Shown piece by piece: positions 52,750-62,046 of a stretch of 64,000 bases of DNA. Below the pieces are notes generated by a model. It made no database searches. It worked only from the letters and a program-made list of their open reading frames with translations, and was not told the origin of the DNA. This DNA comes from Desulfofarcimen acetoxidans DSM 771. GTDB lineage: Bacteria > Bacillota > Desulfotomaculia > Desulfotomaculales > Desulfofarciminaceae. How positions within the stretch are numbered: the first letter of the stretch is position 1; each line of letters starts with the position of its first letter. The position numbers and the translations under genes are program-made. Location of the stretch: positions 2,418,001 through 2,482,000 of the forward strand of contig NC_013216.1 of assembly GCF_000024205.1 (NCBI RefSeq). Direction: 5' to 3'.

Positions 52750-53445
52750 TTATCTCTTAACACCCATATGACAGACATTGCCTTTATACCTGGCTTTCGC
52801 AGCCTTCCTTATTTCTTCAACTGCCACAGCCGGATCCTGTGCACCGAATATAGCCGATCCTGCAACCAGAACAGTAGCACCTGCCCGGGCAACCAGCGGT
52901 GCTGTTTTTATGTTTATTCCCCCATCTACCTGTATTTCCGAATTTACATTCTGGTGTTCCAGCATGGTTTTAACTTTTTTAATTTTCCCTATAATCTCCG
53001 GAATAAAAGCTTGTCCGCCAAAGCCCGGATTAACAGTCATAAGCAGAACAAGATCAACCATAGATAAAACATATTCTATTGTATCCTGATGTGTTGAAGG
53101 ATTCAAAGCTACACCGGCCTTAATACCTTTTTCTTTAATTAAAGCAAGAGTACGGTGCAGGTGTGTGCAGGCCTCAGCATGCACTGTAATTAAGTCAGCT
53201 CCGGCCCGCACGAATTGATCAATAAACTGTTCCGGTTTTTCAATCATCAAGTGCACATCGAAAAAAAGCTTGCTGTGTGGCCTTAAAGCCTGCACTGCAA
53301 CCGGTCCCATAGTAATGTTGGGCACAAAATGCCCGTCCATAACATCAATATGCAGCCAATCAACTCCGGCAGCCTCTACTCTTTGCACATCCTCCTTGAG
53401 CATAGAAAAATCCGCTGAAAGAATAGAGGGGGCAATCTTTATCAT
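52750..53445 (-). CDS. rpe: Ribulose-phosphate 3-epimerase
   Basis: 231 residues. APSILSADFSMLKED, HIDVMDGHFVPNITMGP, HVDLMTVNPGF-like VLLMTVNPGFGGQAF and VDGGIN are the metal/catalytic motifs. It interconverts ribulose- and xylulose-5-phosphate. ATG overlaps the rsgA stop (ATGA), so they are translationally coupled. Confidence 0.96.
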   Translation of the reverse strand: MIKIAPSILSADFSMLKEDVQRVEAAGVDWLHIDVMDGHFVPNITMGPVAVQALRPHSKLFFDVHLMIEKPEQFIDQFVRAGADLITVHAEACTHLHRTLALIKEKGIKAGVALNPSTHQDTIEYVLSMVDLVLLMTVNPGFGGQAFIPEIIGKIKKVKTMLEHQNVNSEIQVDGGINIKTAPLVARAGATVLVAGSAIFGAQDPAVAVEEIRKAAKARYKGNVCHMGVKR

Positions 53446-54326
53446 TTATAAAATCTCCTTTCATGAAACACAATTTCCTCTAGAAACATTATATAATGCG
53501 CATATCGTTCTTTGTTGATTTCACCGGATTCTACAGCACTCTTAACAGCACAGTCAGGTTCCTGGTTATGCAGGCAGCCGTTAAATCGACAGTTTTGCCA
53601 GAAATTATTCATTTCAGGGAAAAATCCTGCCAGTTCTTCTTTAAGCATTTGAGGTAAATACAGACTGGAGAATCCGGGAGTATCTACAACATAGCCACCG
53701 TTATCAAGTTCCAGTAATTCTACATGCCTGGTTGTATGCCTGCCTCTTTGCAGTTTTTCACTTATCTCTCCCGTTTTTAACTGCAGGCCTGGCTGCACCG
53801 CGTTTAAAAGGCTGGATTTACCCACCCCTGAAGGCCCGGCAAAAACCGATATATGATCTTTTAAAACAGCTCTCAGTTCCTCTAAGCCTGCTCCTGTTTT
53901 AACGCTGGTGACTATTGTCCGGTAACCTATTTTATCATAAATATCCAGTACCGGTGTTACCTCCTCATTACTAAGTAAATCAACTTTATTAAAACAGATT
54001 ACCGGTTCCGTCTTTCCGGCTTCAGCCAGCAGTATAAATCGATCCAGTAAATTTAAGTTGGGTTCCGGGCTTTTTAATGCAAAAACTACTATTGCACAAT
54101 CGATATTAGCTACCGGAGGGCGCACTAACTCGGTTATACGGGGCAATACTTTTTCCACTACACCGTTTTTCTTATTTATAGTTTTTATTTGTACCCTGTC
54201 ACCTACTAAAATCAGCTGCTTTTCTATTTTAAAACGGCCCCTGGGCTTGCATTCCCAAACATACTTTTGATCATCTTTAACGTAGTAGAAACCACCGTAT
54301 CCCTTGATTACTGTTCCCTCTATCAC
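53442..54326 (-). CDS. rsgA: Ribosome small-subunit GTPase RsgA
   Basis: 294 residues. OB fold first, then a circularly permuted GTPase: FNKVDLL (G4), GPSGVGKSSLLNA (G1) and VDTPGFSS (G3), and a C-terminal zinc site with CRFNGCLHNQEPDC and later His. It helps 30S subunit maturation. GTG start behind GGAGG, downstream of prkC as usual in Firmicutes. Confidence 0.95.
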   Translation of the reverse strand: MIEGTVIKGYGGFYYVKDDQKYVWECKPRGRFKIEKQLILVGDRVQIKTINKKNGVVEKVLPRITELVRPPVANIDCAIVVFALKSPEPNLNLLDRFILLAEAGKTEPVICFNKVDLLSNEEVTPVLDIYDKIGYRTIVTSVKTGAGLEELRAVLKDHISVFAGPSGVGKSSLLNAVQPGLQLKTGEISEKLQRGRHTTRHVELLELDNGGYVVDTPGFSSLYLPQMLKEELAGFFPEMNNFWQNCRFNGCLHNQEPDCAVKSAVESGEINKERYAHYIMFLEEIVFHERRFYK

Positions 54327-54362
54327 ATGCCGCTACCTCCTTAAATCTCTTATTAATTAAAA

Positions 54363-56261
54363 CTAATCCATAGATTTTTCAAAAACATTGATATCATCTA
54401 TATAAACTATAATATTGGCTTTGCCGTAATAACGTACCGTTTTTGATACAGCTTCTCCAGATGCGTGTACAGCGTTATAGGGTTCTTTTGTGCCGCGAAT
54501 GTCTGTTACTTGTATCCTAACATTATGCTCCTTACCGTCGTTGGTTACCTTAAATTCCACGGTAGCATCTTTAGGTGTGGGTCCCGGGCCATTGCTAACC
54601 ACCAAAGACACGGAAGATCCTTCCTGTACACTGCTTCCTTGAGTCGGAGTCTGTGTTATTACCTGGTCTGGCAGGTATTGATCACTGGATTGGCGGGTAA
54701 TACCATCTGTCGAGTTTAATTTAAGCTGCTGCAGCTGGCTTTGTGCCTCATCCAGATTCTTTCCTATCAGATTTGGCATTTCATGCGTGATTATTTGAGG
54801 TCCCTTGCTAAAGGATACAGATATTTTACTGCCCATTGCAGCGGTTTGATTCGCTAAAGGTGATTGCACCGCTACTTTATCTTTCTCAATATCACTGCTG
54901 AATACAGGATCACTTTCCGCCATGACAAAACCTTTATTGCTGATTTCTATGGAAGCCTCTTGCCTGCTCTTACCAAGCAGATTAGGCACTGTCTTCATTT
55001 CAGGTCCTTTGCTGATATACAATAGGATCGTACGGCCTTTTTTCACGATTGTATTGGGGGCGGGATTTTGCGAAACCACTTTCCCTTTTTCTTTTAAATC
55101 ATATTTTTCTTCGGTCCTGACATCCGGAAAACCGGCTTGATTCAGGCGCGTAATGGCTTCATTGGCAGTATCGTTTGTTACATCAATAAGTGTAACGTCC
55201 GGCACAGTCAAAATATTGCGAAAAACCAGCGTCCCACCAATGGCCAGACCTATTAAAACTAATATAACAGCAACCCAAGTCAGAGGACGTTTACTTTTAT
55301 TTTGAGACGTAATGACGCTATTATGATTTTCTCCGGAATCTTTTGCACCGGTTGACCTGACTTTTGTCACAGGTATGAGTCTGGTATTAAAATCATCAAC
55401 CGGTATAATCAGTGTTGCGTCCAGGTCACCGGTTTTTGCGGGCAGAGTTGTTTCTGCTGCCTGAAGTTCCAGAGCCAACTCCCTGGCAGAAGACTGCCGG
55501 TGTTCCGGATTTTTACTGATGGCCTTTAAAACTACATCTTGAAGTTTATTTGAAATATCAGGTTTGATGTTTCTTAAAGGCACAGGCACATCTTTAATAT
55601 GTTTTAAAGCAATAGCAATAGGATTGTCACCGGTGAAGGGGAGAGTACCGGTAAGCATTTCATACAGCACTACGCCAAGCGAGTAAATGTCCGATTTGCT
55701 GCCCGCTTCTTCACCCTGCGCCTGTTCAGGCGACAGATAATGTACTGAACCAACAATCGTGTCTGTATGTGTCATAGTGGCAGCCGTGGTCTCAGCGGCA
55801 ATACCGAAATCGGTTAACTTGGCTTTACCGTTGTTTGTTATAAGTATGTTATGCGGTTTAACATCGCGGTGAACAATATTGTTCTCATGCGCGTGCTCCA
55901 AAGCGGCGCATACCTGCAAAGCAATCTGTACTGCCTGATGCGTGGACAGGGCCCCCATCTTTTTTATGAGATTTTTCAAGTTATCCCCGTCTATATACTC
56001 CATAACCAGGTATTGAATATGATCTTCCTGTCCAACATCATGAATATTCACAATGTTGGGATGAGACAGGCTGGCGATAGCCCGTGCTTCCCGGCGAAAA
56101 CTTTTTACAAATTCTTCATCCGAGGCAAACTCCGGTCTTAGTACTTTAATAGTTACCAGGCGGTGCAAGAGAGTATCCCTGCCCTTATAAACTACAGCCA
56201 TTCCCCCGCCGCCAAGTTGTTCAATGATTTCAAACCGGTCTCCCAAACGTTTACCGATCAT
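54363..56261 (-). CDS. prkC: Ser/Thr protein kinase with PASTA domains
   Basis: 632 residues from the ATG at 56261 behind AGAGGTG. Kinase domain (GGGGMAVVYKG, HRDVKPHNILI, LTDFGIA, GSVHYLSPEQAQGE), juxtamembrane linker, one membrane span (about 326-350) and three PASTA repeats. A C-terminal beta domain of about 90 residues follows them. It senses wall fragments/lipid II and phosphorylates targets such as IreB. The prpC phosphatase and a PBP lie upstream. Confidence 0.96.
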   Translation of the reverse strand: MIGKRLGDRFEIIEQLGGGGMAVVYKGRDTLLHRLVTIKVLRPEFASDEEFVKSFRREARAIASLSHPNIVNIHDVGQEDHIQYLVMEYIDGDNLKNLIKKMGALSTHQAVQIALQVCAALEHAHENNIVHRDVKPHNILITNNGKAKLTDFGIAAETTAATMTHTDTIVGSVHYLSPEQAQGEEAGSKSDIYSLGVVLYEMLTGTLPFTGDNPIAIALKHIKDVPVPLRNIKPDISNKLQDVVLKAISKNPEHRQSSARELALELQAAETTLPAKTGDLDATLIIPVDDFNTRLIPVTKVRSTGAKDSGENHNSVITSQNKSKRPLTWVAVILVLIGLAIGGTLVFRNILTVPDVTLIDVTNDTANEAITRLNQAGFPDVRTEEKYDLKEKGKVVSQNPAPNTIVKKGRTILLYISKGPEMKTVPNLLGKSRQEASIEISNKGFVMAESDPVFSSDIEKDKVAVQSPLANQTAAMGSKISVSFSKGPQIITHEMPNLIGKNLDEAQSQLQQLKLNSTDGITRQSSDQYLPDQVITQTPTQGSSVQEGSSVSLVVSNGPGPTPKDATVEFKVTNDGKEHNVRIQVTDIRGTKEPYNAVHASGEAVSKTVRYYGKANIIVYIDDINVFEKSMD

Positions 56262-56305
56262 TTTCTTCACCTCTAAAATTATAACCAACTTTTATTAATT
56301 ACTTT

Positions 56306-57682
56306 CTATAATAATGCTGAAAATATTTCTTTGGCCACCGGAGCTGACACAGCTCCTCCCGCTCCGGCGTTTTCCACAATCACTGCCACTACATAACGCG
56401 GGTGTTCTGACGGGGCAAAACCTATGAACCAGGCATGTGCCTTGCCATTGGGATTTTCCGCGGAACCGGTTTTTCCGGCAACCTGAAATCCCTGAACAGA
56501 GGCTTTTCCGGCTGTCCCGGCTACTACTGCCATTTCCATACCCTTCTTAATTTCCTCTGTTACTTGAGAGGATGCGCCATTTAACCAAACTTTCGGCTGG
56601 TGCTTATATATAATATTGCCTGCACTGTCTTTCACCTCACTAAACAAATGAGGCTGCATGATTACGCCCTGATTAGCAACTGCGGCGGCAACCAGAGCCA
56701 TTTGCAGCGGGCTTGCCAGCACATCTCCCTGACCTATAGCAGTGGTCGCCAGTTGCGTACCTGTCAATTTGTCTACAGGTGCAAGAGTTGAAGCTCTCAC
56801 AGGTATTTCTAAAGGCGGTTTTTGGCCAAAACCAAAACCCTCCGCCGCTTTAGTAAACTTTTCCGCACCCAAACTCAAACCGAGTTGAGCAAAGGTAGTA
56901 TTGCAGGAAACGGCCAGAGCTTTTGATAATTGCAATTGCCCGTGCACACTGTTATCCTTTAACCTGAAACCCTGAACATCCAAATAACCGGGACATGTAA
57001 ACACTTCATTCGCTACTTGAGGATTATTGGTCAAAGCTGCCGCTTCGGTAACCAATTTAAATACAGATCCGGGTGGATAAGCCCCCTGAGTAGCCCGGTT
57101 TAATAAAGCACTGTCAGGATCAGTGGTTAATTGTGACCAGGTTTCATCAACCTGATTCGGATCAAAGGTGGGAGTTGAGGCTAAAGCCAAAACCTCACCG
57201 TTGCCGGGGTTAAGCACAACAACGGCACCCTTGCGCTGTGCCAATAATTTCATGGCCAAAGATTGTATATTAGCGTCTATAGTTAAGGTTAAATCATAAC
57301 CGTTTGATTTCTCGCCTGACATACGACTGATAAACTTGTCAAAACGACTGTCCGGTGTAATACCGAGTAAATAGCGGTCACCGGCTGCTTCAATACCTGT
57401 TCTTCCGTATCTTTCTGATATGAAACCAAGCACCGGGGAAAGTTCCCCACCCTTGGTGTAAATTCTTTTATTAGAGTTATCCTCCGAATAGGCCAATACA
57501 TCACCATTACAATCCAAGATACGTCCTCTGTGGATTAATTTTTCATAGGCCAAAATTCTTTTATTATGTTCAGAAGCTTCCAAATCAGGTCCTTTAATGA
57601 TTTGAATGTAAGACAAATATAAAATCAGAAAACAAAAACTGCCAAGCAATAATAAACCGATTTTAATAATATTTTTTCTCAT
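56306..57682 (-). CDS. Penicillin-binding protein (PbpA-like)
   Basis: 458 residues. N-terminal anchor (about 8-27). Transpeptidase motifs: SxxK in YPPGSVFKLV, SCN in SCNTTFAQLGL, KTG in AGKTGSAENPNGKAHAWF. A short N-terminal region without a full pedestal resembles PbpA of the actinobacterial/clostridial prkC cluster. Start overlaps the end of the FtsW/RodA gene by 4 bases, so the SEDS polymerase and this PBP are a pair. Confidence 0.92.
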   Translation of the reverse strand: MRKNIIKIGLLLLGSFCFLILYLSYIQIIKGPDLEASEHNKRILAYEKLIHRGRILDCNGDVLAYSEDNSNKRIYTKGGELSPVLGFISERYGRTGIEAAGDRYLLGITPDSRFDKFISRMSGEKSNGYDLTLTIDANIQSLAMKLLAQRKGAVVVLNPGNGEVLALASTPTFDPNQVDETWSQLTTDPDSALLNRATQGAYPPGSVFKLVTEAAALTNNPQVANEVFTCPGYLDVQGFRLKDNSVHGQLQLSKALAVSCNTTFAQLGLSLGAEKFTKAAEGFGFGQKPPLEIPVRASTLAPVDKLTGTQLATTAIGQGDVLASPLQMALVAAAVANQGVIMQPHLFSEVKDSAGNIIYKHQPKVWLNGASSQVTEEIKKGMEMAVVAGTAGKASVQGFQVAGKTGSAENPNGKAHAWFIGFAPSEHPRYVVAVIVENAGAGGAVSAPVAKEIFSALL

Positions 57683-58959
57683 AATTGTTCAGCCTCGTTT
57701 GATACGTTTAGCAAAAGACCCAGCAGGACAAAGTTTGCTACCAGGGAACTGCCGCCATAACTAACAAAAGGCAGGGTGACTCCGGTTAAAGGCAAAAGTT
57801 TAGTTACCCCGGCAATGATAATAAAAGCCTGAAAACTTATTAAAACAGTTAAACCAGCTGCTAACAGCATAGAAAAGTCATCACGGGAAGATAAGGTGAT
57901 TCTCAAACCTCTGTAGACCATTAACAAGTAGATTAGTATTATGCCTGCTCCACCTAAAAACCCCATTTCTTCTCCGATAGCAGAAAAAATAAAATCAGTA
58001 TGTACCGCCGGAATAAACTTGGGAAATCCGGCATTAAAACCATTGCCTGTGATTCCGCCGGAAGCCAGGGCTACTATAGATTGAATAACTTGATACCCTG
58101 AGGTATCACTGTAAGGCCAAGGGTTTAACCAGACCAAAACTCTTGTGCGGACATGGGAAAAAAATTGATAACTGAAACCGGCACCCAGTAAAAAAAGTGC
58201 CATACCGCTGAAAATATAAGAAAGCCGGGCCGTGGCTATATAAAGCATAGCAAGAAAAGTACCAAAATAGATAAGCGCTGTACCTAAATCCTTTTGAAAT
58301 ACCAACAACAAAAGGGAAACAGCCCACATGGCTATCAAGGGTACCCAGTATTTGGCCTCAGGTATAGAAATAAACCCCAAATTCATATTTCCTACCGCTA
58401 ATACCGGCCTGTTCTCAGTCAGGTAACCTGTTAAAAATAAAACCAATAATATTTTTACAAATTCTGAAGACTGCACCTGAAAAAGACCGAAATTAAGCCA
58501 GCTCTTGGCACCGCCTTGTTCAATACCAAAGAATATTGGCAAAATAAGCAGTACGACACCTGCCAGTACGTATATATATTGGTAGTCAGACAGAAACAAG
58601 TAATTGCGGCAATAACCTGTAATTAAAACCAGGCAAACCAGGGCTATGGCCAGCCAGGCAGCCTGCCGCAGCGCGTATGCAGGATCCAGTCTCAACAAAA
58701 ATATCAAACCATTGGCGGAAAGAAAAGCAACCATGGGCAGTAAAAGCTGATCTCCCTTATAGCCGGTAAAACGCCAATAAATACTAACCGCAGCAAAAGC
58801 GAGCATTACCGGCAATATTGAAAGCAGGGGAAGATTGTCCTCAGCAGCAGGTTTATCTGTTAAAAACAGAACTAAGCCGCCTATTAGCAGGTATAAACCA
58901 ACCAAACTCAGTAAACGTCCTTCTGTTTTGCGCTCCGGCAAAAACCTGTATTGTATCAT
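57679..58959 (-). CDS. SEDS-family peptidoglycan polymerase (FtsW/RodA)
   Basis: 426 residues with about ten membrane spans. SEDS motifs: GAKSWLNFGLFQVQSSEFVKI, QKDLGTALIYFG, SGYQVIQSIVALASGGITG, DFIFSAIGEEMGFLG and PFVSYGGSSL. Polymerises glycan strands with the partner PBP encoded next. It is RodA/FtsW-like; the cluster with PrkC does not tell which. 2 bases after prpC. Confidence 0.95.
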   Translation of the reverse strand: MIQYRFLPERKTEGRLLSLVGLYLLIGGLVLFLTDKPAAEDNLPLLSILPVMLAFAAVSIYWRFTGYKGDQLLLPMVAFLSANGLIFLLRLDPAYALRQAAWLAIALVCLVLITGYCRNYLFLSDYQYIYVLAGVVLLILPIFFGIEQGGAKSWLNFGLFQVQSSEFVKILLVLFLTGYLTENRPVLAVGNMNLGFISIPEAKYWVPLIAMWAVSLLLLVFQKDLGTALIYFGTFLAMLYIATARLSYIFSGMALFLLGAGFSYQFFSHVRTRVLVWLNPWPYSDTSGYQVIQSIVALASGGITGNGFNAGFPKFIPAVHTDFIFSAIGEEMGFLGGAGIILIYLLMVYRGLRITLSSRDDFSMLLAAGLTVLISFQAFIIIAGVTKLLPLTGVTLPFVSYGGSSLVANFVLLGLLLNVSNEAEQL

Positions 58960-58961
58960 AT

Positions 58962-59678
58962 TTATTCGATCTCCACGAGTATCGCAGTAATATTGTCCTG
59001 ACCGCCCCGTTCTAAAGCTAAGGCCAGTAAGCTTTGCAAACCATGATCTAAATCAGATGCATTTATAAGCATGTCCTGAATTTCCCTGTCCAATAAATGA
59101 TTAGTTAAGCCATCCGTGCATAACAAAACTAAATCGCCTCTTTTAACCGTATAACTGTAAATATCTACTTCCAGAACAGGTTCCGTACCCAGTGCTCTGG
59201 TAATTATATTCCTTCGCGGGTGTACTCTGGCTTCTTCACTGGTAATTTCGCCTTCATTAATTAACTTTTGAACAAAAGAATGATCTTCCGTTAACTGGTT
59301 TATCATGCCGTTGCTGATTATTATACCTCTGCTGTCACCTACATGAGCTATATATAAATCTTTTCCCATTATACAGGCAGCCGTAACTGTAGTCCCCATA
59401 CCACGGTACGATAGGTTATTATGAGATAGGTTGTATACACTGGCATTTGCCTCCAGTACAGCTTTTCTTAAAATATCAACTGGATTCTCTTGCCGGTATA
59501 TTGAACTTTTGAGTTCCTTTTCCAATACTTGAAGCGCTAACTGGCTTGCTACTTCACCAGCTTTATGGCCGCCCATACCGTCGGCAACTGCAAACAGTTT
59601 CAAGTCTTCACATACTAATAAACTGTCTTCATTGTTCTGCCTTACCTTACCGGTATCAGAAATTTTACTCCACTTCAT
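58962..59678 (-). CDS. prpC: PP2C-type protein phosphatase
   Basis: 238 residues from the ATG at 59678 behind GAGAGGTG. PP2C metal motifs: NNEDSLL, ADGMGGHKAGE, HVGDSRG and the final GGQDNITAILVEI. It reverses PrkC phosphorylation. Start overlaps the FHA gene end by 14 bases. All genes from rlmN to rpe lie on this strand, in an order typical of clostridia. Confidence 0.96.
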   Translation of the reverse strand: MKWSKISDTGKVRQNNEDSLLVCEDLKLFAVADGMGGHKAGEVASQLALQVLEKELKSSIYRQENPVDILRKAVLEANASVYNLSHNNLSYRGMGTTVTAACIMGKDLYIAHVGDSRGIIISNGMINQLTEDHSFVQKLINEGEITSEEARVHPRRNIITRALGTEPVLEVDIYSYTVKRGDLVLLCTDGLTNHLLDREIQDMLINASDLDHGLQSLLALALERGGQDNITAILVEIE

Positions 59679-60114
59679 ATGTGCACCTCTCGAATTTAAA
59701 AGTAACCCCACCAACATTAATCTCATCACCTTCGCTTAATGCCGCAGGTTTTTTTAGAGGCTTGTTATTTAATTTTGTGCCGTTTAAGCTTTTTAAGTCT
59801 TCCAGCCAATAGCGATTCTTATGCAAGGTTATACGGGCATGTTTCTTGGATACAACATCTTTATTTATATGAATGTCATTACTGTTGTCACGTCCAATAC
59901 ACAAAATATCAGTAAAAACAAAGCACTCGCCCGGTTCAAAATATTGCTCTTCCGCTTGGACAACTTTTAATTGTCCTCTGCATTGCTCCTCAGGTTCAGG
60001 GAGTTCCTGTTGTTGCCTGATATCACGAAATATTATTTTAATTAAATATAATATAAAGACATAAAAGATTATTAAAAATAAGTAGCGCAGAGCTACAGAT
60101 GTAATTAAACCCAC
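59665..60114 (-). CDS. Membrane-anchored FHA-domain protein
   Basis: 149 residues. N-terminal membrane span (about 8-30) then a linker and an FHA domain (about 65-145): CIGRDNSNDIHINKDVVSKKHARIT, LKSLNGTKLN. It should bind phosphothreonine, such as autophosphorylated PrkC. Similar to FhaB/FipA in the actinobacterial cluster. 1 base after the other FHA gene. Confidence 0.9.
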   Translation of the reverse strand: MGLITSVALRYLFLIIFYVFILYLIKIIFRDIRQQQELPEPEEQCRGQLKVVQAEEQYFEPGECFVFTDILCIGRDNSNDIHINKDVVSKKHARITLHKNRYWLEDLKSLNGTKLNNKPLKKPAALSEGDEINVGGVTFKFERCTYEVE

Positions 60115-60115
60115 C

Positions 60116-60955
60116 TTAATCCATCCTAATATAGCATATTGTGGTACCCAGTTTAATTTCGTCCTCCGGCTGAATGATTTTTTCCGTAATTTTTACACCG
60201 TTGATAAAAGTTCCGTTGGTGCTGTTTAAATCACGTATTACATAGAGCTTTCCCGTTTTCTCCAAAACGGCATGGCGACGGGAAATGCTGCTGTCAGAAA
60301 GAACAATATCACAATCCTGATCTCTGCCTATGACAAACTTGTCCTGTGTCAGTTGAAAGAATTTAGTTTTGTCAGGACCCTCCTTGATTTGCAGGCAGGC
60401 CAGCTCATTTTCTGAATTAATACCTGAATTATTAAAGAAATATTTTTGGGTATTTTCCGGATGGTCTTCTGTTATCTCTGTTCTCCCGGTTTTCCGCCCG
60501 TTATTATTTCTCATAAATCCCCGAAGGTTTTTGACTTCAATAAAATCCTTTTCTTTGGCTGTATGTACCGGCTTATTTGTTTCATCATAGGAACCGCTTA
60601 CTTTAATATCGCCTATGTTGATATGCTCCCCCGATTGAAAATCAACTGAAGGGCTGCCCACCAGGGTATATTTTCTCTCCCTGGCTTTTTTCTTCACATA
60701 TTCCAACATTTCAAAAGTAAGTGAACTGATATAAGGTCGAATAGCTTCCAGGTCATCACTGTTTAAATATATTATATAATTATTTGGTACAAAGACACTG
60801 TTAACACTTATCCGCTTACCACCTCTCATTTCTCGAAAAAGCTTTTTAGCAATATCAACCGGCTGAATTTTTCCGCACTGTTTTTCTTTAAACAATCCTT
60901 CAATATATTTTTCCAAACTGGTTTCCAGGCTGTCAAAAAATTTAATTTTTTTCAC
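60116..60955 (-). CDS. DUF3662 + FHA protein (FhaA-like)
   Basis: 279 residues from the GTG at 60955, right after the rlmN stop (the frame upstream overlaps rlmN). N-terminal DUF3662 (LETSLEKYIEGLFKEK through VPNNYIIYLNSDD) and C-terminal FHA (FVIGRDQDCDIVLSDSSISR, RDLNSTNGTFINGV). FhaA of Mycobacterium binds phosphorylated wall factors. A second FHA protein follows. Confidence 0.92.
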   Translation of the reverse strand: MKKIKFFDSLETSLEKYIEGLFKEKQCGKIQPVDIAKKLFREMRGGKRISVNSVFVPNNYIIYLNSDDLEAIRPYISSLTFEMLEYVKKKARERKYTLVGSPSVDFQSGEHINIGDIKVSGSYDETNKPVHTAKEKDFIEVKNLRGFMRNNNGRKTGRTEITEDHPENTQKYFFNNSGINSENELACLQIKEGPDKTKFFQLTQDKFVIGRDQDCDIVLSDSSISRRHAVLEKTGKLYVIRDLNSTNGTFINGVKITEKIIQPEDEIKLGTTICYIRMD

Positions 60956-60956
60956 C

Positions 60957-62006
60957 TTAAAACACTTCCTTACGCCTATCCACAAAGCTATGTCTCAACT
61001 GGCCGCAGGCAGCATCAATATCTGAACCCATTTCACGGCGTACCGTTACTTTTAAGCCTTCTTTTTCTAAAATATCTTTAAATCTCTGAATATTTTGTAC
61101 AGGTGTTCTTTGCAGACCTCTTTCCGGTACCGGGTTGACAGGAATCAAATTTATGTGGCAAGAGAAATTTTTTAATAAATCCGCCAGTTCCTGAGCACAT
61201 ACGGTTGTATCATTTAAACCTTTTATTAAAGCATATTCAAAACTTACCCTGCGTCCGGTTAATTTCGTGTAGTCTTTGCATGCTTTAAGAAGTACTTGCA
61301 GTGGATACTTTCGATTTACAGGTACTATACTGTCCCTCAGTTTATTATTAGGGGCATGCAAGGATACAGCCAGTGTAAGAGGCAGTTTTTTTTCAGCTAA
61401 AGCCAGTATTTCAGGAACCAATCCACAGGTCGACAAGGTGATATGACGATAACCGATATTTAAACCATAGTCAGCATTAATATTAGTCATAAAGGCTAGG
61501 GTATGCTGAAAATTGTCCAGAGGTTCACCCGAACCCATGATTACAACGTGGCTGATTCTTGAAGACTGTTCCTTTTGCACGGACATTACCTGGGCATATA
61601 TTTCTCCGGCGGATAGATTTCTTACCAGCCCGGAAAGTGTAGAAGCGCAAAGCCTGCAGGACATCCTGCAGCCCACCTGTGAAGATACGCAAACTGATAA
61701 ACCATAAACTTGTCTCATTAAAACAGTTTCTACAGCCTGGCCGTCTTTTAACTTAAACAAGTACTTAACAGTACCTGTCTGAGCGGAAACTTGCTTTTTA
61801 ATCACCTGCAAATCTTCCAGATAGGCTGTTTGGTTAAGCTTTTTTCGTAAGTCCAGGGGTAGATTGGTCATCTGGTCAAAGGAGTCAACTCCTTTTTGAA
61901 ACATCCATTCAGCTATTTGTCTGGCTCTGAATTTAGGCATAGCCTCTTGTAAAACCCAGTTTTCTATTTGTGGTAATGTTAAATCCATCAGGCCGGTACT
62001 TTCCAA
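60957..62006 (-). CDS. rlmN: 23S rRNA/tRNA adenine-C2 methyltransferase RlmN
   Basis: 349 residues. Radical SAM Cys motif C-x3-C-x2-C in VGCRMSCRLCAST, MGSGEPLDNFQ, and a C-terminal FRREMGSDIDAACGQLR with the methyl-carrying Cys. It methylates A2503 of 23S rRNA and A37 of some tRNAs. TTG start eight bases behind AAGGGGA. Confidence 0.96.
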   Translation of the reverse strand: MESTGLMDLTLPQIENWVLQEAMPKFRARQIAEWMFQKGVDSFDQMTNLPLDLRKKLNQTAYLEDLQVIKKQVSAQTGTVKYLFKLKDGQAVETVLMRQVYGLSVCVSSQVGCRMSCRLCASTLSGLVRNLSAGEIYAQVMSVQKEQSSRISHVVIMGSGEPLDNFQHTLAFMTNINADYGLNIGYRHITLSTCGLVPEILALAEKKLPLTLAVSLHAPNNKLRDSIVPVNRKYPLQVLLKACKDYTKLTGRRVSFEYALIKGLNDTTVCAQELADLLKNFSCHINLIPVNPVPERGLQRTPVQNIQRFKDILEKEGLKVTVRREMGSDIDAACGQLRHSFVDRRKEVF

Positions 62007-62046
62007 AAGCTATTTCCCCTTGTATCTTTATTCTACACTATGTTCT

